Counted from the stretch's first letter, positions 15,420-24,263 are shown. The stretch: DNA of 51,699 bases from Spirochaetales bacterium (GCA_003247345.1 QJZS01000060.1:1-51699); one strand, 5' to 3'. Numbers and translations are program-made. Notes: generated by a model not told the origin, from the letters alone.

Positions 15420-17207
15420 ATGATGAAAAATTGGCGTTTTAAATCAACTCTTCTTGTATCCCTAGTACTCATAATGAGCATGGCATTTGCATTTGCTATG
15501 CCAGTTACTGAGACTACGGGACCACAAGATCTGGTCATCTTAGCTACAACGGATCTGCATGGAAACGTTTGGGGTTTTAGTTATGAAAATGACAAAGATA
15601 CCACCAACACAGGTATGGCTCGTATTGCCACCTACGTTGAACAGGTAAGAAGTGAAAATGCTAACGTAATCCTTTTGGATAATGGTGATGCAGTGCAAGG
15701 TAATATCATGACTGACGATCTTTACAATAAAAGAGACGGCAATCATCCTGTTATTCAGGCCATGAATCTCCTTCATTACGATAGCATGACACTGGGCAAC
15801 CATGAATTCAACTTTGGGGAAGGTTTGATCAAGAGGTTGCAAGAGCTTGCTGATTTCCCGCTTCTCGCGGCAAACATGCAGCGTGTTGATGGAACAATGT
15901 CAACATTGCCCTATACCATTGTTGAACGTTCTGGCATAAAGATTGGTATCATCGGATTAACCAATCCTAACGCCCCAAGATGGGATGGTGAAAAAACCGA
16001 TCCTTTCGTATACAGCGCGGTAGGCCCTGCAGCAAGAAGAGCAGTTGATATACTGAAGAATAAAGTAGATGTAATTGTTGTTGCAGCTCACGTAGGTTTA
16101 TATCCTGAATATGATGTCGATGGTGGAAGCGATGGCGGTCTTGCCATTCTTGAGATGTGCCCAGAAATCAATGCACTGATCCTTGGACATGCTCATGTTA
16201 CGGTAAATGAAATTCAAAACAACATTGCCATCGGCGGAGCAAAGAACTTGGGTCGTGAAGTAATTCGTATCGATCTCAGTTTGGATGCCAATAAGAAAGT
16301 TGTTGGTCAAAAGGTTACCATTGTTGATATGGCCGACTATGAACCATCCGACCTGATTCAGAAGGATCCGTTCATTGCTGAAGCCCATCAAGCAACAAGA
16401 GATTTTATCTCTGGTGGAGCACCTTCTGCTGATGGAACTCAAAGCGGTGGAATCTTTGGAACAGCTTCTGTTGATTTCCAACCCAAGAATGAGATCAAGG
16501 GTCTTCCAGAAGGAAAACTCAGAGATACAGCAGTTATGGATTTGATCAACAAAGTACAGCTTGAGAATAGTGGAGCAGATGTTTCTGCTGCAGCTTTGTT
16601 CTCAGACTCCAGCAATATTCCTGCTGGCCCGATCAACTACGGTACCATTTTTGGTATCTACAAGTACGACAATACGCTCTATCGCGTACCGGTAACAGGT
16701 GCAGAGCTCAAAGCGTACATGGAATGGTCTGCAGCTTGTTACAACCAATTCATGCCTGGTGATATGTCAATTAGTTTCAACCCTGACAAACCTGGATATC
16801 TTTATGATATGTTTGCTGGTGTTGATTATGAAATTGATCTTTCCCAGCCTGTCGGTCAGCGTATCAAGAATGTCATGTTCAAAGGCAAGCCACTCTCTGA
16901 TACACAGAAGTTAACGTTGGCTGTAAACAACTATCGTTATTCTTCTGCTTTGAAAGCACAGAAATTGGTTTCTGGTACACGTGAATGGGAAAGCCCGAAT
17001 TCAATCAGGGATATGCTCGTTGCGTACATCAAGGAACAAGGAACCATCTATCCTTCAGTAGACAATAACTGGAAGATTGTTGGTGTGGATCTCAGTAGCC
17101 CATACCGAGCGCAAATGATCAAGATGATCAATGACGGAAAATATGATTCTCCTTATGCAAAATCATTGAATATCGATGAATTGAAGAAAGCAGGAATCAT
17201 AAAGTAA
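15420..17207 (+). CDS. Exported 5'-nucleotidase / 2',3'-cyclic phosphodiesterase (UshA/CpdB type)
   Basis: 595 residues. A signal peptide covers about 1-27 (MKNWRFKSTLLVSLVLIMSM onward, ending AFAM). Then comes a two-metal metallophosphoesterase domain: TTDLHGN, DNGDAVQG, GNHEFNFG, AAHVG and GHAHV. A 5'-nucleotidase C-terminal domain runs from about 350. It should hydrolyse extracellular or periplasmic nucleotides so that nucleosides and phosphate can be taken up (family knowledge). The short length and DLHGN-type start resemble CpdB-like dual enzymes as well as UshA, so exact specificity is open. Ribosome site GAAGGAG precedes two consecutive ATGs; the second, at 15423, is an equal candidate. 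A strong terminator follows. Confidence 0.92.
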   Translation: MMKNWRFKSTLLVSLVLIMSMAFAFAMPVTETTGPQDLVILATTDLHGNVWGFSYENDKDTTNTGMARIATYVEQVRSENANVILLDNGDAVQGNIMTDDLYNKRDGNHPVIQAMNLLHYDSMTLGNHEFNFGEGLIKRLQELADFPLLAANMQRVDGTMSTLPYTIVERSGIKIGIIGLTNPNAPRWDGEKTDPFVYSAVGPAARRAVDILKNKVDVIVVAAHVGLYPEYDVDGGSDGGLAILEMCPEINALILGHAHVTVNEIQNNIAIGGAKNLGREVIRIDLSLDANKKVVGQKVTIVDMADYEPSDLIQKDPFIAEAHQATRDFISGGAPSADGTQSGGIFGTASVDFQPKNEIKGLPEGKLRDTAVMDLINKVQLENSGADVSAAALFSDSSNIPAGPINYGTIFGIYKYDNTLYRVPVTGAELKAYMEWSAACYNQFMPGDMSISFNPDKPGYLYDMFAGVDYEIDLSQPVGQRIKNVMFKGKPLSDTQKLTLAVNNYRYSSALKAQKLVSGTREWESPNSIRDMLVAYIKEQGTIYPSVDNNWKIVGVDLSSPYRAQMIKMINDGKYDSPYAKSLNIDELKKAGIIK

Positions 17208-17223
17208 AAAGCAAGTAAACAAT

Positions 17224-17258
17224 GGGCTGGTCTAAACGACCAGCCCGATTTTTTTTCT
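17224..17258 (+). terminator. Strong terminator after the nucleotidase gene
   Basis: GGGCTGGTC (17224-17232), loop TAAAC, GACCAGCCC (17238-17246), then GA and a run of eight Ts. It is a textbook rho-independent terminator. It separates the nucleotidase from the leftward SPFH operon. Confidence 0.9.
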
Positions 17259-17281
17259 TCAAAGGTATTTACTACAATTAT

Positions 17282-17461
17282 TTATTCAATATCAGAATCA
17301 ATGTCTTTCTTTCTTCTGTCGCGAACAGCTTCAGTCAACAAGTATTCAATCTGACCATTGATTGATCTGAAATCATCTTCAGCCCAAGAAGCCAACTCTT
17401 TCCATAGCGTTGACGAAAGACGCAATAATATTTGTTTCTTTGCTTTTTCTTTTGCATCCAT
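17282..17461 (-). CDS. Arc-like ribbon-helix-helix DNA-binding protein, 59 residues
   Basis: A 59-codon gene read leftward from ATG at 17461 to TAA at 17282. The protein begins MDAKEKAKKQILLRLSSTLW. A beta-strand KKQILLRLS is followed by helices around WKELASWAEDD and INGQIEYLLTEAVRDRRKK, the ribbon-helix-helix plan of Arc/CopG/MetJ dimers. GAGGAATTTGACGT lies just upstream and supplies GAGG. It starts 16 bases after the SPFH stop, so the two form an operon. The paired TGATATCA palindrome at that operon's promoter is a natural binding site for it, giving autoregulation (inference). Its small size makes it easy to miss. Confidence 0.82.
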   Translation of the reverse strand: MDAKEKAKKQILLRLSSTLWKELASWAEDDFRSINGQIEYLLTEAVRDRRKKDIDSDIE

Positions 17462-17477
17462 ACGTCAAATTCCTCTA

Positions 17478-18482
17478 TTAGTAAATTGAGCCGCTATTTA
17501 CGATAGGTTGAGCATCCTTATTGCCGCATAGCACGACAAGCAAGTTACTCACCATTGCTGCCTTGCGCTCTTCATCGAGTGTAACAATCTCGCTGGCACT
17601 TAATTGATCAAGAGCCATTTGAACCATACCCACTGCACCTTCGACAATTTTCTGTCTTGCTGCAATGATTGCAGATGCCTGTTGTCTTTGCAACATTGCT
17701 GCGGCAATTTCCGGAGCATAAGAGAGATGGGTTATTCTAGCTTCGACAATCTCCAAGCCTGCATTCTCTACCTTTGATTGCAGTTCACGTTGCAAGTCCT
17801 GGGCAACTTCTCGGCTGCTACCGCGTAGTGATTTTTCATCTTCTTCACCGTCATAGGGAAAGAGTCGTACAATATTTCTTAAGGCACTATCACACTGAAT
17901 AGAAAGATAATCGACGTAATTGTCTACATTGAATACAGCCTTTGCAGTATCTACGACTTTCCAAATAACTACCACACCAATGATGATGGGATTTCCTTGT
18001 GCATCATTGACTTTCTGTTTTTCATTATTAAGCGTCATCGCTTTCAACGAAACCTTTCTCTTAGGAATTTGTATGTTGTATGCATTTACACTTTTACCTG
18101 TACCACTTTTAGTCTGAAGTTTAAAAGATCCTGCATCATCATGCTCTGTTGCTGCTGGGTTGATGGCTGCAACAAAAGGATTCACAAAATAGAATCCTGC
18201 ATTTTTTAGTGTTCCGTAATATTTCCCGAACAAGGTAAGAACCAATGCTTCATTTGGTTTTATTACCTTAAGTCCGGCATAGAGAATGGGTCCGACAACA
18301 AAAGAGTAAATAGAGCCAACAGCGATACAGATGATTCTCATTAAAAGAGATAGCTCAGCAATAATTCCATACATAAAAAGGCCAAATCCCAAAAGAATCA
18401 AAATTGAGTTAATGATGAGAAAAGCTAATCCGTTTGATGGTTTTTGCAATACTTTTTCTTGTGAATAGACAGGTTCGTTCAT
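17478..18482 (-). CDS. SPFH/Band 7 domain membrane protein
   Basis: 334 residues. Two N-terminal membrane helices (about 20-40 and 45-68) precede an SPFH/Band 7 domain with the characteristic IKPNEALVLTLFGKYYGTLKNAGF entry, a coiled-coil-like LQRELQSKVENAGLEIVEARITHLSYAPEIAAAMLQRQQA stretch (about 230-270) and a short tail. SPFH proteins oligomerise at membrane microdomains and often scaffold proteases or stress machinery. No NfeD partner is present; the partner is the small ribbon-helix-helix gene. The ATG at 18482 is chosen because GGAGG lies seven bases upstream; an in-frame codon at 18506 is too far up. TTGACA and the palindrome are upstream. Confidence 0.92.
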   Translation of the reverse strand: MNEPVYSQEKVLQKPSNGLAFLIINSILILLGFGLFMYGIIAELSLLMRIICIAVGSIYSFVVGPILYAGLKVIKPNEALVLTLFGKYYGTLKNAGFYFVNPFVAAINPAATEHDDAGSFKLQTKSGTGKSVNAYNIQIPKRKVSLKAMTLNNEKQKVNDAQGNPIIIGVVVIWKVVDTAKAVFNVDNYVDYLSIQCDSALRNIVRLFPYDGEEDEKSLRGSSREVAQDLQRELQSKVENAGLEIVEARITHLSYAPEIAAAMLQRQQASAIIAARQKIVEGAVGMVQMALDQLSASEIVTLDEERKAAMVSNLLVVLCGNKDAQPIVNSGSIY

Positions 18483-18507
18483 ACTGAAACCTCCATAGTG
18501 ATACATA

Positions 18508-18528
18508 ATGATATCAAATTGATATCAT
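18508..18528. promoter_or_regulatory. Paired TGATATCA operator of the SPFH operon
   Basis: Two copies of the self-complementary octamer TGATATCA, at 18509-18516 and 18520-18527, are centred 11 bases (one helical turn) apart. Together with flanking bases they form a perfect 10-1-10 palindrome. It sits between the -10 region and the ribosome site of the SPFH gene. Spacing on one DNA face is what two cooperating ribbon-helix-helix dimers would need, and such a protein is encoded two genes down. Confidence 0.72.
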
Positions 18529-18531
18529 CTA

Positions 18532-18561
18532 ATTATTGTATCTGATTTGCCTTTTTGTCAA
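18532..18561 (-). promoter_or_regulatory. Promoter of the SPFH-RHH operon
   Basis: On the minus strand a perfect TTGACA (18556-18561) is followed at 18 bases by AATAAT (18532-18537), or at 15 bases by TACAAT. Transcription would start within the paired TGATATCA operator. Confidence 0.6.
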
Positions 18562-18643
18562 TACAGTAAAAGAAGGCATGGAAAACCTCTTCTTTCGCTA
18601 AGCTTAAAACGTTTTGAACTGTAGATGTCAGCCACTATTCTGC

Positions 18644-18649
18644 TATACT
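18644..18649 (+). promoter_or_regulatory. Extended -10 box of the polyamine operon
   Basis: TATACT preceded by TG-C makes an extended -10; no clear -35 lies at the right distance. AGAGG before the speA ATG is the ribosome site. Confidence 0.5.
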
Positions 18650-18669
18650 GAGCCCAAGAGGAAATACAG

Positions 18670-20577
18670 ATGAATACATGGACGATAGACGATGCACAAA
18701 AACTCTACCACATCGATGCTTGGGGAAATGAGTATTTCCATATCTCCGACAAGGGAGAGGTAGAGGTTCGTCTAAAAGATAATGAGCCTGCTTCACAGGT
18801 AAGTTTGCTTTCTGTGGTAAAAGGACTCCAGGAACGTGGCATGAAATTGCCGATGCTACTTCGTTTTTCAAATATTCTTGATTCTAGAATTCAACATATC
18901 AATGAAAGTTTTCTCAGTGCTATGCAAGATGCCGGATATCAGGGGACCTATCGCGGAGTATACCCAGTGAAGGTCAACCAGCAACAACAGGTAGTGGAAG
19001 AAATTTGCGAATATGGGAAACAGTATCATCATGGGTTGGAAACAGGAAGCAAGGCAGAGTTGATCTTGGCTTTGGCTCATATAGATGATAATCAGGCCTA
19101 TGTAATATGCAATGGCTACAAAGACGAGGAATATATAGATCTTGCACTCCGTGGACTTTCCATGGGTGTGCAGACAATTCTGGTTATCGAAATGCCAGGA
19201 GAAGTTGATATCATTTTACAACGAAGTAGGGCATTGGGAATAAAACCAAATATTGGGCTGCGTATGAAACCCTCTACCGTTGCCAGCGGCCATTGGACCG
19301 ATAGTGGTGGTGATCGTAGTGTCTTTGGTTTGAATACCACGCAAGTAATCCATGTAGTTGACCAATTGCGAAAGGAACGGATGTTGGATTGCCTGAGATT
19401 GCTTCATTACCATTTAGGCAGTCAGATACCCAATATCAGAGATATTCGTATGGGTGCTACAGAAGCTGCTCGCTTTTATTGTGGGCTGGTGCATGAAGGC
19501 GCTCCGATGGGCTGTTTGGATATTGGTGGTGGATTGGCAATAGACTATGACGGTTCCCATACGGATAGTGCAAACAGCCGAAATTATACGACCAAAGAGT
19601 ACTCTTACGATATCGTAGAAGAAGTAATGAATATCTGTAAGGAAGAAAATGTTGCACATCCTACCTTGATCAGTGAATCAGGACGTGCACTTGTTTCGTT
19701 CTATTCTGTTTTGCTCATCAATATCCTTGATACAAATATCTTTTGGAATGGGGAGAAAGTGGAAGATACCTTGGATCCGAAGCTACTTCCTGCCTTGGAA
19801 AACTTGTTGTATGTAAGAACCATGCTAAACAAGAAGAATGCACAAGAATGTCTGAATGACCTGAATTATTACAGAGAAGAAATCAGAAATAAATTTTTGT
19901 ATGGCAAAGTAAACATGCGTGAACGTGCAGCAGCCGAACATGTATACTGGGAAATTGTGGCCGAAATAAAGGAAAAATATGGTGATATAGAATCACCGGA
20001 GTTCCAGAAATTGGAGCACCAGCTTTCTGATATTTATTATGGCAATTTCAGTCTATTCCAATCCCTTCCCGATGTATGGGCCATTGATCAACTATTTCCT
20101 ATTATGCCGATACATATGTTGGATAAGAAGCCCGACAGAAAAGCAGTCCTCTCTGATATCACCTGTGATAGCGAAGGAAAAATTGATCGATTTATAGGCC
20201 ATTGGGAACCAGAAAATACATTGTCATTGCATACTCCTCCTGAAGGTGAAGATTATATTCTTGGAGTTTTCTTAGTGGGAGCTTACCAGGAAACCTTGGG
20301 TGATTTGCATAACTTGCTAGGGGATACCAACGTAGCCTCGGTAACGTATGAAGATGGAAAATTTCGACTTCATAATGAATTGGAAGGTGATACAGTTTCT
20401 GACGTATTAAGTTATGTAGAATATGAGCCGAAACGCTTGGAAGCCTTAATTAAGACGAAAGCAGAACGGGCGGTTCAGGATGGTCGCATCACCGCATTAG
20501 AAAGGCGTAAAATCATAGCTGCATACACAGCAGGATTAAGAGGTTACACCTATTATGAAACAGACCAAGAGGAGTAG
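18670..20577 (+). CDS. speA: Biosynthetic arginine decarboxylase
   Basis: 635 residues, the normal size for SpeA, a PLP-dependent fold-III enzyme converting arginine to agmatine. The PLP lysine is Lys101 in GVYPVKVNQQ. Other family marks are HHGLETGSKAELILAL, VICNGYKDEEYI, LHYHLGSQIPNIRDI and LDIGGGLAIDYDG, with the C-terminal helical domain around 480-600. It is the first gene of a four-gene operon with a dehydrogenase, NspC and agmatinase, with gaps of 3-8 bases. Together they lead from arginine to putrescine and spermidine. No regulatory RNA was recognised upstream. Confidence 0.97.
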   Translation: MNTWTIDDAQKLYHIDAWGNEYFHISDKGEVEVRLKDNEPASQVSLLSVVKGLQERGMKLPMLLRFSNILDSRIQHINESFLSAMQDAGYQGTYRGVYPVKVNQQQQVVEEICEYGKQYHHGLETGSKAELILALAHIDDNQAYVICNGYKDEEYIDLALRGLSMGVQTILVIEMPGEVDIILQRSRALGIKPNIGLRMKPSTVASGHWTDSGGDRSVFGLNTTQVIHVVDQLRKERMLDCLRLLHYHLGSQIPNIRDIRMGATEAARFYCGLVHEGAPMGCLDIGGGLAIDYDGSHTDSANSRNYTTKEYSYDIVEEVMNICKEENVAHPTLISESGRALVSFYSVLLINILDTNIFWNGEKVEDTLDPKLLPALENLLYVRTMLNKKNAQECLNDLNYYREEIRNKFLYGKVNMRERAAAEHVYWEIVAEIKEKYGDIESPEFQKLEHQLSDIYYGNFSLFQSLPDVWAIDQLFPIMPIHMLDKKPDRKAVLSDITCDSEGKIDRFIGHWEPENTLSLHTPPEGEDYILGVFLVGAYQETLGDLHNLLGDTNVASVTYEDGKFRLHNELEGDTVSDVLSYVEYEPKRLEALIKTKAERAVQDGRITALERRKIIAAYTAGLRGYTYYETDQEE

Positions 20578-20580
20578 GGC

Positions 20581-21786
20581 ATGAATAAGAAACGTTTGAT
20601 AATCATAGGAGCAGGGGGAGTCGGCAACGTAGCACTCAGAAAATCTGCAAGAATGGAAGATATATACGAAGAGATTTTATTAGCGAGTCGTACCAAGGCT
20701 AAATGTGATGCCATTGCCAAGGAAGCAGGCCCTGTTCCTGTTTCTACAGCCCAAGTTGATGCAGATGATGTAGAGGCACTTGTAGCTTTGATCAAATCAT
20801 TCAGAGCAGATGTACTGCTGAATGTCGCTCTTCCGTATCAGGATCTTTCCATCATGGAAGCTTGTTTGCAAACAGGAGTGCATTACATAGATACGGCAAA
20901 TTACGAACCGCCGGATGTAGCCCATTTTGAATATTCCTATCAATGGGCATTTCAGGATCGTTTTAAAGAAGCCGGTTTGACAGCCTTGCTTGGAAGTGGA
21001 TTTGATCCAGGGGTAACCAATGTATTTACTGCATACGCAGCAAAACATTATTTTGATGAAATGCACTATCTGGATATCGTTGATTGCAATGCAGGGGACC
21101 ATGGCAAAAGTTTTGCTACCAATTTTAATCCAGAGATCAATATCCGGGAAATTACTCAGAATGGTCGGTATTTCTCCGAGGAAAACTGGATTACCACAGA
21201 TCCGTTGGAGATACATCAAAGCGTCGATTATCCAAGAATCGGAGCAAAAGAAAGTTATCTGCTATTCCATGAGGAACTCGAGTCGTTGGTAAAGCATTAT
21301 CCTACGCTCAAACGTGCACGATTTTGGATGACCTTCAGCGAAGCATATATTACGCACTTAAGAGTATTGGAAGATATCGGCATGACAAGTATTGAGCCGG
21401 TTACCTTCCAAGGGATGCAGATACAACCCTTGCAGTTCTTGAAAGCAGTCCTTCCTGAACCTTCTTCCTTAGGTCCAAACTATAAAGGGCAGACTTCCAT
21501 TGGTTGTCAAATGAGAGGTATCAAGGACAATAAGGAAAGAACCTGTTATATCTTCAACAACTGCAGTCATCAGATGGCCTATCAAGATACAAAGGCACAG
21601 GCTGTTTCTTATACTACCGGGGTTCCTGCAGCATTGGGAGCAAGTTTGGTAGCCCGAGGTATTTGGAATCGTGCAGGGGTAAATAATATGGAGCAATTTG
21701 ATCCTGATCCATTCCTTGAGGAACTTGGCCCGTTAGGCTTGCCTTGGGAAGTAGTAGTAGATGGAAAACTTGCATTTGGACTGTAA
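20581..21786 (+). CDS. Carboxy(nor)spermidine dehydrogenase (saccharopine-dehydrogenase-like)
   Basis: 401 residues of the saccharopine dehydrogenase superfamily. The N-terminal Rossmann motif is IIIGAGGVGNVALRK; GVHYIDTANYEPP and ALLGSGFDPGVTNVF follow. Placed between speA and nspC, it is best read as carboxyspermidine/carboxynorspermidine dehydrogenase. That enzyme condenses aspartate semialdehyde with putrescine (or diaminopropane), using NADPH (known pathway). Four bases after speA and four before nspC mean tight coupling. Lysine-pathway saccharopine dehydrogenase is the alternative reading but does not fit the neighbours. Confidence 0.92.
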   Translation: MNKKRLIIIGAGGVGNVALRKSARMEDIYEEILLASRTKAKCDAIAKEAGPVPVSTAQVDADDVEALVALIKSFRADVLLNVALPYQDLSIMEACLQTGVHYIDTANYEPPDVAHFEYSYQWAFQDRFKEAGLTALLGSGFDPGVTNVFTAYAAKHYFDEMHYLDIVDCNAGDHGKSFATNFNPEINIREITQNGRYFSEENWITTDPLEIHQSVDYPRIGAKESYLLFHEELESLVKHYPTLKRARFWMTFSEAYITHLRVLEDIGMTSIEPVTFQGMQIQPLQFLKAVLPEPSSLGPNYKGQTSIGCQMRGIKDNKERTCYIFNNCSHQMAYQDTKAQAVSYTTGVPAALGASLVARGIWNRAGVNNMEQFDPDPFLEELGPLGLPWEVVVDGKLAFGL

Positions 21787-21789
21787 ACA

Positions 21790-22905
21790 ATGATTGATAC
21801 AAAAAAAATTAAACGAACTCCTGCATTTGTGTTGGACTATGAACTATTCATGAATAATTTAACCTTGATCAAGGAGTTGCAAGACTCTCTTCCTATAACG
21901 TTTCTTTTTGCACTCAAGGGTTTTGGTATGCATGCAGTATTTCATGAAATAGCAAGTGTTGCTAAAGGAGCTACAGCATCATCGTTAAACGAAGCATTAC
22001 TGGCATCTCCCTATTTTAGGCAATTGCATGCATATGCTCCGGTCTATCAAAAGAATGAGTATGAGACGATTGCCAATATGGCAACTCATGTTACATTCAA
22101 TTCAATTGCACAGTATGAGATGTACAAAAATCGCAGTGGAAAAGCGGAGCTTGGACTTAGGATTAATCCTATGTATTCAACGGTAGAAACCGCATTGTAC
22201 GATCCTTGTAGCCCTGGAAGTAGATTGGGAATATTACCAACGGATTTACAAACGCTTCCTTCTGGAATTTCTGGACTCCATTCGCATAATTTATGTGAAA
22301 GCAGCGCTGAAGATTTAGTGCAAACACTTGCATCTATTGAAAAGCATTGGGGCCATTTTCTTCCAAAGATTTCTTGGTTGAATTTGGGTGGCGGGCATTT
22401 AGTCACCAGAAAGGGATATGACCTTGCATTGTTTAGAAAAACAATCAAAGCTTTTCACGTTAAATATCCACATATCGATCTTATCGTTGAGCCAGGTGCA
22501 GCTTTTGTATGGGAAACAGGATACATGGTGACTGAAATTCTTGATATCGTAGAAAACAATGGAATAAAAACGCTCATGCTTGATTCTTCCTTTGCAGCTC
22601 ATATGCCGGATTGTCTTGAAATGCCATATTCTCCACAAGTTGAAGGAGCTACAATTACCCAGGATGGCGAGTATCGGCTTGGTGGTAGTTCTTGCTTGGC
22701 AGGGGATTGGGTAGGTTCCTATAGTTTCCAGAATGAACCAAGGGTAGGTGATGTCCTGATTTTGAAAGATATGATGCACTATACCATGGTAAAAACGAAT
22801 ATGTTCAATGGAATTGCTCTTCCTGATATCGGCATTTACAAAGAGAATTCTTATCAAGTAGTGAGAACCTATGGATTTGATGAATATCAACGTAGGTTAT
22901 CGTAG
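21790..22905 (+). CDS. nspC: Carboxy(nor)spermidine decarboxylase
   Basis: 371-residue PLP-dependent fold-III decarboxylase of the alanine-racemase type. The PLP lysine is Lys43 in LFALKGFGMH. GLHSHNLCESS, the Gly-rich LNLGGGHLVTRKGYD and EPGAAFVWETGY fit NspC, and the active-site Cys block is GGSSCLAGDWVG near 297. It removes the carboxyl group from carboxyspermidine to give spermidine. It is followed eight bases later by speB. With no 1,3-diaminopropane-forming enzyme in sight, spermidine rather than norspermidine is the likely product (inference). Confidence 0.95.
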   Translation: MIDTKKIKRTPAFVLDYELFMNNLTLIKELQDSLPITFLFALKGFGMHAVFHEIASVAKGATASSLNEALLASPYFRQLHAYAPVYQKNEYETIANMATHVTFNSIAQYEMYKNRSGKAELGLRINPMYSTVETALYDPCSPGSRLGILPTDLQTLPSGISGLHSHNLCESSAEDLVQTLASIEKHWGHFLPKISWLNLGGGHLVTRKGYDLALFRKTIKAFHVKYPHIDLIVEPGAAFVWETGYMVTEILDIVENNGIKTLMLDSSFAAHMPDCLEMPYSPQVEGATITQDGEYRLGGSSCLAGDWVGSYSFQNEPRVGDVLILKDMMHYTMVKTNMFNGIALPDIGIYKENSYQVVRTYGFDEYQRRLS

Positions 22906-22913
22906 GAGGTAGT

Positions 22914-23789
22914 ATGGAACATTGGTTTCTTGACTCAGAATTTCCTAATAGTGAACCTGAAAAGGCTTATTTTCATATCATTCCATTTCCTTTGGAAGAA
23001 ACCGTTTCTTATATGGGGGGAACCTCTCAAGGTCCAAAGGCTCTTATAGATGCTTCTTCACAATTGGAGCAATTGGTGGAAGGGTTCGGTAATCCTGGCT
23101 TATTGGGTATGCATACAACACAGGCCGTTGATTGCAGTGGTGATAGTGAATCATCAATAGAAAAGGCAAGTGAGGCTGTACAGCTTGCATCAAAGTTTGG
23201 AGCAATCCCTGTGATGCTTGGGGGCGAACATTCAGTCACTAATGCAGCTATTCCTTTTCTTACCGAATCCTTTGAAAAAGGTGAGGTAGGTGTTTTGCAA
23301 TTTGATGCCCACATGGATCTTCGAGATACCTATGAAGACAGTAAACTCAGCCATGCCTGTGTTATGCGAAGAGTTGTTGAAAGCGGTATCCCGTTGTTTC
23401 AGGTAGGGATCAGAAACTACAGTGAAGAAGACCTACAAGCAAGAGAAACCTATGGGATAAAGTATTTTGATGCATCAATGTTATACAAGCAGAAATATAC
23501 AGGTGGTTTAGATGTACTGAAACTCCCACAAGGATTTCCCAATAAGCTGTATATTACCTTTGATGTGGATGGTTTGGATGCAGCTTTGATGAGTGCTACT
23601 GGTACTCCTGATCCAGGCGGTCTTTCTTGGTGGGATGCAATTACCTTGCTTACGAATCTTACACAAGGACGTACGATCGTAGGTTTCGATGTGGTAGAAC
23701 TCGCGCCAAATACCTTGCATCATGCACCGTACACAGCAAGTAAACTTACCTATTTCATGATGGGATTAACTGGCGAGCGCAATTCCTAA
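22914..23789 (+). CDS. speB: Agmatinase
   Basis: 291-residue ureohydrolase. The di-manganese site is visible: GGEHSVT (His), FDAHMDLRD (Asp-x-His-x-Asp) and FDVDGLDAA (Asp-x-Asp), plus the family's DPGGLSWWD. It hydrolyses agmatine to putrescine and urea, linking SpeA to the carboxyspermidine branch. Arginase is possible by fold, but context favours agmatinase. AGGAGG lies seven bases before the ATG. The end overlaps the converging flavodoxin gene by 24 bases, with no terminator visible. Confidence 0.95.
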   Translation: MEHWFLDSEFPNSEPEKAYFHIIPFPLEETVSYMGGTSQGPKALIDASSQLEQLVEGFGNPGLLGMHTTQAVDCSGDSESSIEKASEAVQLASKFGAIPVMLGGEHSVTNAAIPFLTESFEKGEVGVLQFDAHMDLRDTYEDSKLSHACVMRRVVESGIPLFQVGIRNYSEEDLQARETYGIKYFDASMLYKQKYTGGLDVLKLPQGFPNKLYITFDVDGLDAALMSATGTPDPGGLSWWDAITLLTNLTQGRTIVGFDVVELAPNTLHHAPYTASKLTYFMMGLTGERNS

Positions 23790-24191
23790 TTGGTATGCAG
23801 CAACTAGGGCTTCTTTATCAGGGGTGTCCAAGGCAATGACTGGTTCTCCTGCCATAATTGCATCTGCACCCTCAGTTGTTTCAGCCCAATCTTGCATCCA
23901 TTGGCCGTCTCCCCAGCCATACGACCCAAATAGTGCTACTTTTTTATTACTCAAGAATGGGATTAATGAATCAAACATAGGTTCAAAAACTTCGTCCTCT
24001 AGACTTTCGCTTCCCATAGCAGGGCAACCAAAGGCAAAGCCGTCATAGCTATCCAACATATCAGCAGAAAAGAGACCTGCACTGATTAGTCGTGTTGTAG
24101 CTCCGGTGGATTGAACTCCTTTGGCAAGAGCTTGTGCCAAAGCTTCTGTATTTCCGGTACCGCTATAATAAACAATGGCTATTTGCTTCAA
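23766..24191 (-). CDS. Flavodoxin
   Basis: 141-residue flavodoxin, an FMN electron carrier. The phosphate-binding loop is YYSGTGNTEALA at 8-19. The FMN-flanking loops are GCPAMGSESLEDE (about 54-66) and GSYGWGDGQWM (about 87-97, with the stacking Trp/Tyr). Length is that of short-chain flavodoxins. The start is a TTG at 24191 with TAGGAG six bases upstream. A GTTAG-N6-CTAAC palindrome containing TTAGTAAAT lies 15 bases upstream and may control it. The gene is convergent with speB. Confidence 0.94.
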   Translation of the reverse strand: MKQIAIVYYSGTGNTEALAQALAKGVQSTGATTRLISAGLFSADMLDSYDGFAFGCPAMGSESLEDEVFEPMFDSLIPFLSNKKVALFGSYGWGDGQWMQDWAETTEGADAIMAGEPVIALDTPDKEALVAAYQLGIALAS

Positions 24192-24205
24192 AGTAGACTC
24201 CTATA

Positions 24206-24221
24206 GTTAGTAAATGCTAAC
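24206..24221. promoter_or_regulatory. Palindrome upstream of the flavodoxin gene
   Basis: GTTAG (24206-24210) and CTAAC (24217-24221) are inverted around six bases, and the left part contains TTAGTAAAT. The same nonamer forms both arms of the palindrome at 51128. Its place just upstream of the ribosome site suits a repressor site. Confidence 0.45.
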
Positions 24222-24263
24222 AATTAATACATATACTAAAAGTGCGGTTTGGGTCAAGCGAAA

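Noticed and set aside
18562..18600. Hairpin AAAGAAGG...CCTCTTCTTT as a terminator
   Set aside because: It lies in a divergent promoter region with no transcript to end; the stem has a bulge.
22399..22890. 163-codon leftward frame inside nspC
   Set aside because: Antisense to nspC, with no domain and no ribosome site.
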